Positions 61,004-64,000 of a stretch of DNA of 64,000 nt are shown in pieces. A program made the translations under genes and the position numbers. Every line of letters starts with the position of its first letter. The stretch's first letter is position 1. Source of the stretch: Macrobrachium rosenbergii. Its lineage: Eukaryota; Arthropoda; Malacostraca; Decapoda; Palaemonidae. A model generated the notes under the pieces. It had not been told where the DNA came from and made no database searches. It saw only the letters and a program-made list of their open reading frames with translations. The stretch lies in contig NC_089762.1 in NCBI RefSeq assembly GCF_040412425.1, positions 24,030,891-24,094,890 of the forward strand. Direction: 5' to 3'.

Positions 61004-61930
61004 TGTTGGGGGGGCGGCTTAAGTGATGTCGTATAGTAGAGAGGAAAGGCAGAGCTACGTAAAGTATTGTGTTAGATAGTAAGAAGCAGTGCCAACCGAG
61101 CTAACAATTGGCTTAGAGGGAAAATTTATTTTGTGCGTTTTTATTGCTCCCTACAGGTACATAGAATCTGGCGAGGTCTTACAAAACATTTTTAGTAGGT
61201 GTTCTTTTATCTTTAGTAGTTCTTTAACTTTTTAGTTTGAACAGTATGATGAAAAAAACACTTACAAATCATTCTTCTGACAATTATGAAAGAGATGTAT
61301 AGTAAATTCCATGTGAACAATGGAAAATCGTTGGAAAAGAGATAGAACAACATAAAAAGTATATGAGATATGCACCGGATAGCAAAGTAGTGTTCGCTCA
61401 TGTTAGCGGAGACATTCATGCTCTTAATTTGATTGGTGCTAAAAAGCCGTTTTATGCTAATAGTACGTTGGAAAGAAATATCACTGAATCCGGTTATATA
61501 AATGAAAGCTTTTGTAGGAATATGATTGTCACCCTCTATTTGAAGTAAAACATGTAAAATTTACAGCATGCAAGGGGATTAGTTTGTGTGGTCTTAATTG
61601 CAAAGGTGTGAACCCACCTATATACGAAAAACAAGATAGGGTAGAGCAAGGTCTAGAGATACAAGGCCTACCTATCCGCGACCCAAAATAGGACCTTTCT
61701 GCGCAGCTTAGGTCGTGACGTCAGCTCCTCCCGTCTTTGGCTGCTCCCAAATCTGGACCGTGGGCATGACCTAATCAGCAAGAGTAAACATGCGAACCAT
61801 ATGTTTACAAACACGTGCAGTGTAGAGATCAGCAAGAAATGCTTACGCAGTATTTTTCAATTTTACATAGCTGTCATCGTAGATTTTAAAATATTAGTTC
61901 CGATTTCCTGAGGGTACAAGCAAATTCATT
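59980..61930. other. Upstream flank of the CUB-YHYH gene
   Basis: Probable promoter side of the minus-strand gene, then intergenic DNA with (GA)n at 60950-61001. No TATA box is evident near the start. Short plus-strand frames show no domain. Confidence 0.4.
60950..61001. repeat. (GA)n microsatellite
   Basis: About 26 GA dinucleotides. Confidence 0.95.
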
Positions 61931-61939
61931 TCGCTAGTT

Positions 61940-62798
61940 GACAAATTGTTTAACAGTAACTCTCCAGAAATGCTTATGGACTTGATTTAATATCTCAGAG
62001 TAAAGGAACAGACGAAGCAAATGAGATATTTTCATCAATGAAAGTGTTTGGGAGCAAATAACTTTATCCTTTTCAAAGGGGATTGATAATACCCTGCAAG
62101 TCTTCGCCCAAGTTGTTTGAAATGGTGAAGTCAAAATGTCTCGTACTTTTTGGCTCTCATTAAACCGAGATGGACTAGAGCATTTTCTTGCGTGTTTACG
62201 GCAAATGGGAGGATTTTATCAGCAGCCATCGACAGTTGCCGTCAAACATCGTGTAAGGTCTCATCTATTAGGAAAACAGAGTTCGCTGATGGGGTCAAAA
62301 CACAATGTAGAAGAAAATAGCACTGGGGATATGTCATCGAGTTCATTTCCACGTATATATCCCTGGTAATGAAGCTCCATTTCCAGAAAAAGATGGCAAC
62401 TCTCTGTAGCAGGAACCAACCTTCTCTCCAGTGATCTTTTGTTTGCCAGATGATGAATGCGAATCATCAAAAGAAAATATTGAAAATGGTCCGGCTGTGG
62501 AAATTAGTGAAATGGAAGAAGTGACAGGTGGTGGTTTACTTTATTTTGGTGGCTTCATTGCCCATAATTTTCCACATTACAACTTTTTTTGCATCAGAAG
62601 TGCTGGTGATAATTCTTTGATTGATGCTATAAACAGAGGAGAAGGAAAATTAGTGAAACCAACCGAGGATTTTCTAGGGAAATTGAAAGTGATGGAAAAA
62701 CTTTTCAAATGTCACAACGGGGACAAGTCTTTAAATCCAGGCAAAGGGGCTATAGGATTATTGTCGTCCAACTTTTGTAATGTTGGTTTCGCTTCCTG
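61940..62798 (+). pseudogene. P-element/THAP9-like transposase remnant
   Basis: The C-terminal part of a P-type transposase can be read in pieces. A segment LYPFQRGLII lies near 62065. In another frame LNRDGLEHFLACLRQMGG (62161 onward) corresponds to the conserved NQDxLExFF...RxxGG block, followed by VKHRVRSHLLGK. After further frame changes, LLYFGGFIAHNF (about 62537-62572) corresponds to the AGYIAxKF block. The frames at 62136-62369 and 62431-62799 are separate, with stops between, so it is broken. The N-terminal THAP and catalytic parts were not found, so the copy is truncated as well. Confidence 0.72.
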
Positions 62799-63400
62799 AT
62801 GATAGAATTTCATATTTTGTTCGTCGTAGAACGTTTTTTAGGATGCGAAATCTCAACAGGACCATCATTTCTACTACAAAATTAAACAAAGTTGAAAAAA
62901 CTATGAGGTGATATATTGTGTATGTTATTCTAGTTATAGATATTTATCATATTTACTTAATTTTACCAATAAATTAGTGCACTGTGTTTATAAAGAAAGA
63001 CGTATAGGATATCGTTTTGTAAATATTAATAGCAAAGGTTTGTAATAAGAGTTTCATTTCTCCTTGTTTACACAATTTTACAGTAAATTAACGTCGTTCT
63101 TTGTATAAAATGACATAGATGAATTCTCCTCTTGTAATGAGACTAATCTTAAAGATACGTGTTAAGTGCTTCATTTACCTTTTCTCTTGTATTAGTATTT
63201 TATTTGTTGGCTGACCACCGTTTTCTCCTTGGCCACTGCAAAAAAAGTTAATGATTTATAGCTTTTGTGCTGTTGGCTGACATATAATTTACAGTATGCA
63301 CTTGGTATAATCTAAGTCAGCAAATAAAATTATTTGTTACTGCAAAATATTTAACAGCAAAACGGAAATAAACCTCAAATAATATTGAATCGCTAAGCGT
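62799..63400. other. Spacer between P-element relic and LTR
   Basis: AT-rich, nothing recognised. It may include the 3' end of the P-like element or the distal end of the LTR. Confidence 0.4.
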
Positions 63401-63863
63401 AGTCAAAGCCCGAGCGGCGGAGATGACGTCACGCACTTCACTCACCATCCCGGATTATGACGTCAGAGTAGACCTCCCGACGTTATTTATCCCAGGTCAG
63501 TCTATGAGAGGGTGCAAAAGAGAGAGCAGGTAGACATTGACTGCTAGTTTACTAAGGGAACAGGTCACTTATAAAGCAGCGTGCAGACGTCAGTACAAAG
63601 ACATACAGGTGACCCGAGGTCAATTGTTCTCAGTGTAAAACAGGGCAGGTAAATACAGATAACGTGACAAATAAAATTAACAGATTAGACACAACAATGC
63701 TCTGACACTTGTACAATACAAAAGGGCACAAATGAATAAGTAATAAATGCACATTTACATAAATAAAACATGGCTAGGTACCCTGACCAGAGGTCAGGAG
63801 AAAAAGGCACTGTAGAAAACTGGAGGTTCACTAAAGAAAACCCGTTGAGTGGGGACTTTACAA
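63400..63863 (-). mobile_element. 3' LTR of a second Ty3/gypsy-type element
   Basis: On minus, a G-rich polypurine tract (GGGGGTGGGGGGAG, about 63864-63878) is followed by TATTGTAAAGTCCCCACTC, the usual start of an LTR after the PPT. About 300 bp into it a TTTATAAG box (about 63568-63575) precedes a transcription-start-like region. The left boundary near 63400 is a guess, because only one LTR is in the window. Confidence 0.6.
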
Positions 63864-64000
63864 TACTCCCCCCACCCCCAAGACATAGGTAACGACTGAT
63901 TAAAGCAACTATCTGCTGGGGGGCTGGAGAGGGTCGCGGCTCCAAGATGTCAGCTGGGGGGAGCGTTGCATGCGGAAGCGGTTGGCTGCAGCGCTGCCTG
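63864..64000 (-). mobile_element. 3' end of the internal region of that element
   Basis: PPT plus about 120 bp of GC-richer DNA running off the window edge. The body of the element is expected to the right. Confidence 0.5.

Overview
The window looks like nuclear DNA of a decapod crustacean (a shrimp, crayfish or crab relative; I cannot place it more precisely). The grounds are very heavy (TA)n and (CT)n microsatellite load, several dispersed repeat families that I recognise as typical of decapod genomes, arthropod-type retroelements (Ty3/gypsy, Jockey-like LINE), a P-element-like transposase relic, and intron-containing gene structure. No bacterial operon, rRNA or CRISPR is present. Most long open frames in the window are artefacts of TA, CT or tRNA repeats.

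Layout. 0-4.7 kb: AT-rich spacer with one tRNA-Pro(CGG) at 648-719. 4.7-9.3 kb: a decayed Ty3/gypsy element on the minus strand (gag, protease, RT, RNase H, integrase, LTR remnants), both ends eaten into by (TA)n. 11.1-12.4 kb: a ~250-bp tRNA-like repeat in tandem, then inverted, forming a large palindrome. 12.5-13.3 kb: a tRNA-derived SINE and one copy of a decapod dispersed repeat. 14.1-16.0 kb: badly decayed tRNA-Pro units with a period near 140 bp. 17.9-29.7 kb: a large tandem array of tRNA-Pro(UGG) genes on the minus strand, with a 158-bp unit, about 50 near-full-length copies and 22 minus-strand copies with an identical 72-nt sequence. It is interrupted at about 22.0-25.4 kb by a mobile-element-like pseudogene block that carries a short inverted run of the same tRNA unit. 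30.0-30.3 kb: a hAT-like MITE. 37.4-37.7 kb: an almost perfect 89-bp palindrome. 39.47 kb: a solitary intact tRNA-Pro(UGG) on the plus strand.

The one convincing host protein gene is on the minus strand, 59979 to 47394. A small exon encodes a 19-residue signal peptide and ends at a GTAAGT donor. After an 11.4-kb phase-0 intron, a second exon encodes a CUB domain followed by a YHYH domain. Exon 2 carries one frame break at a GGGG run. The large intron is filled with repeats: a 48-bp minisatellite whose unit is a multiple of three, a Jockey-like LINE remnant, SINE-like repeats and a highly structured dispersed repeat. To the right of the gene lie a P-element transposase relic (61.9-62.8 kb) and the 3' LTR of a second Ty3/gypsy-type element whose body lies beyond the window.

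The most unusual feature is the tRNA-Pro array. Its middle is homogeneous while its left flank is decayed, every copy keeps a Pol III-type T-run terminator, and the right half has an alternating two-type (about 316 bp) higher-order structure. This is the pattern expected of satellite-like concerted evolution acting on a tRNA gene.
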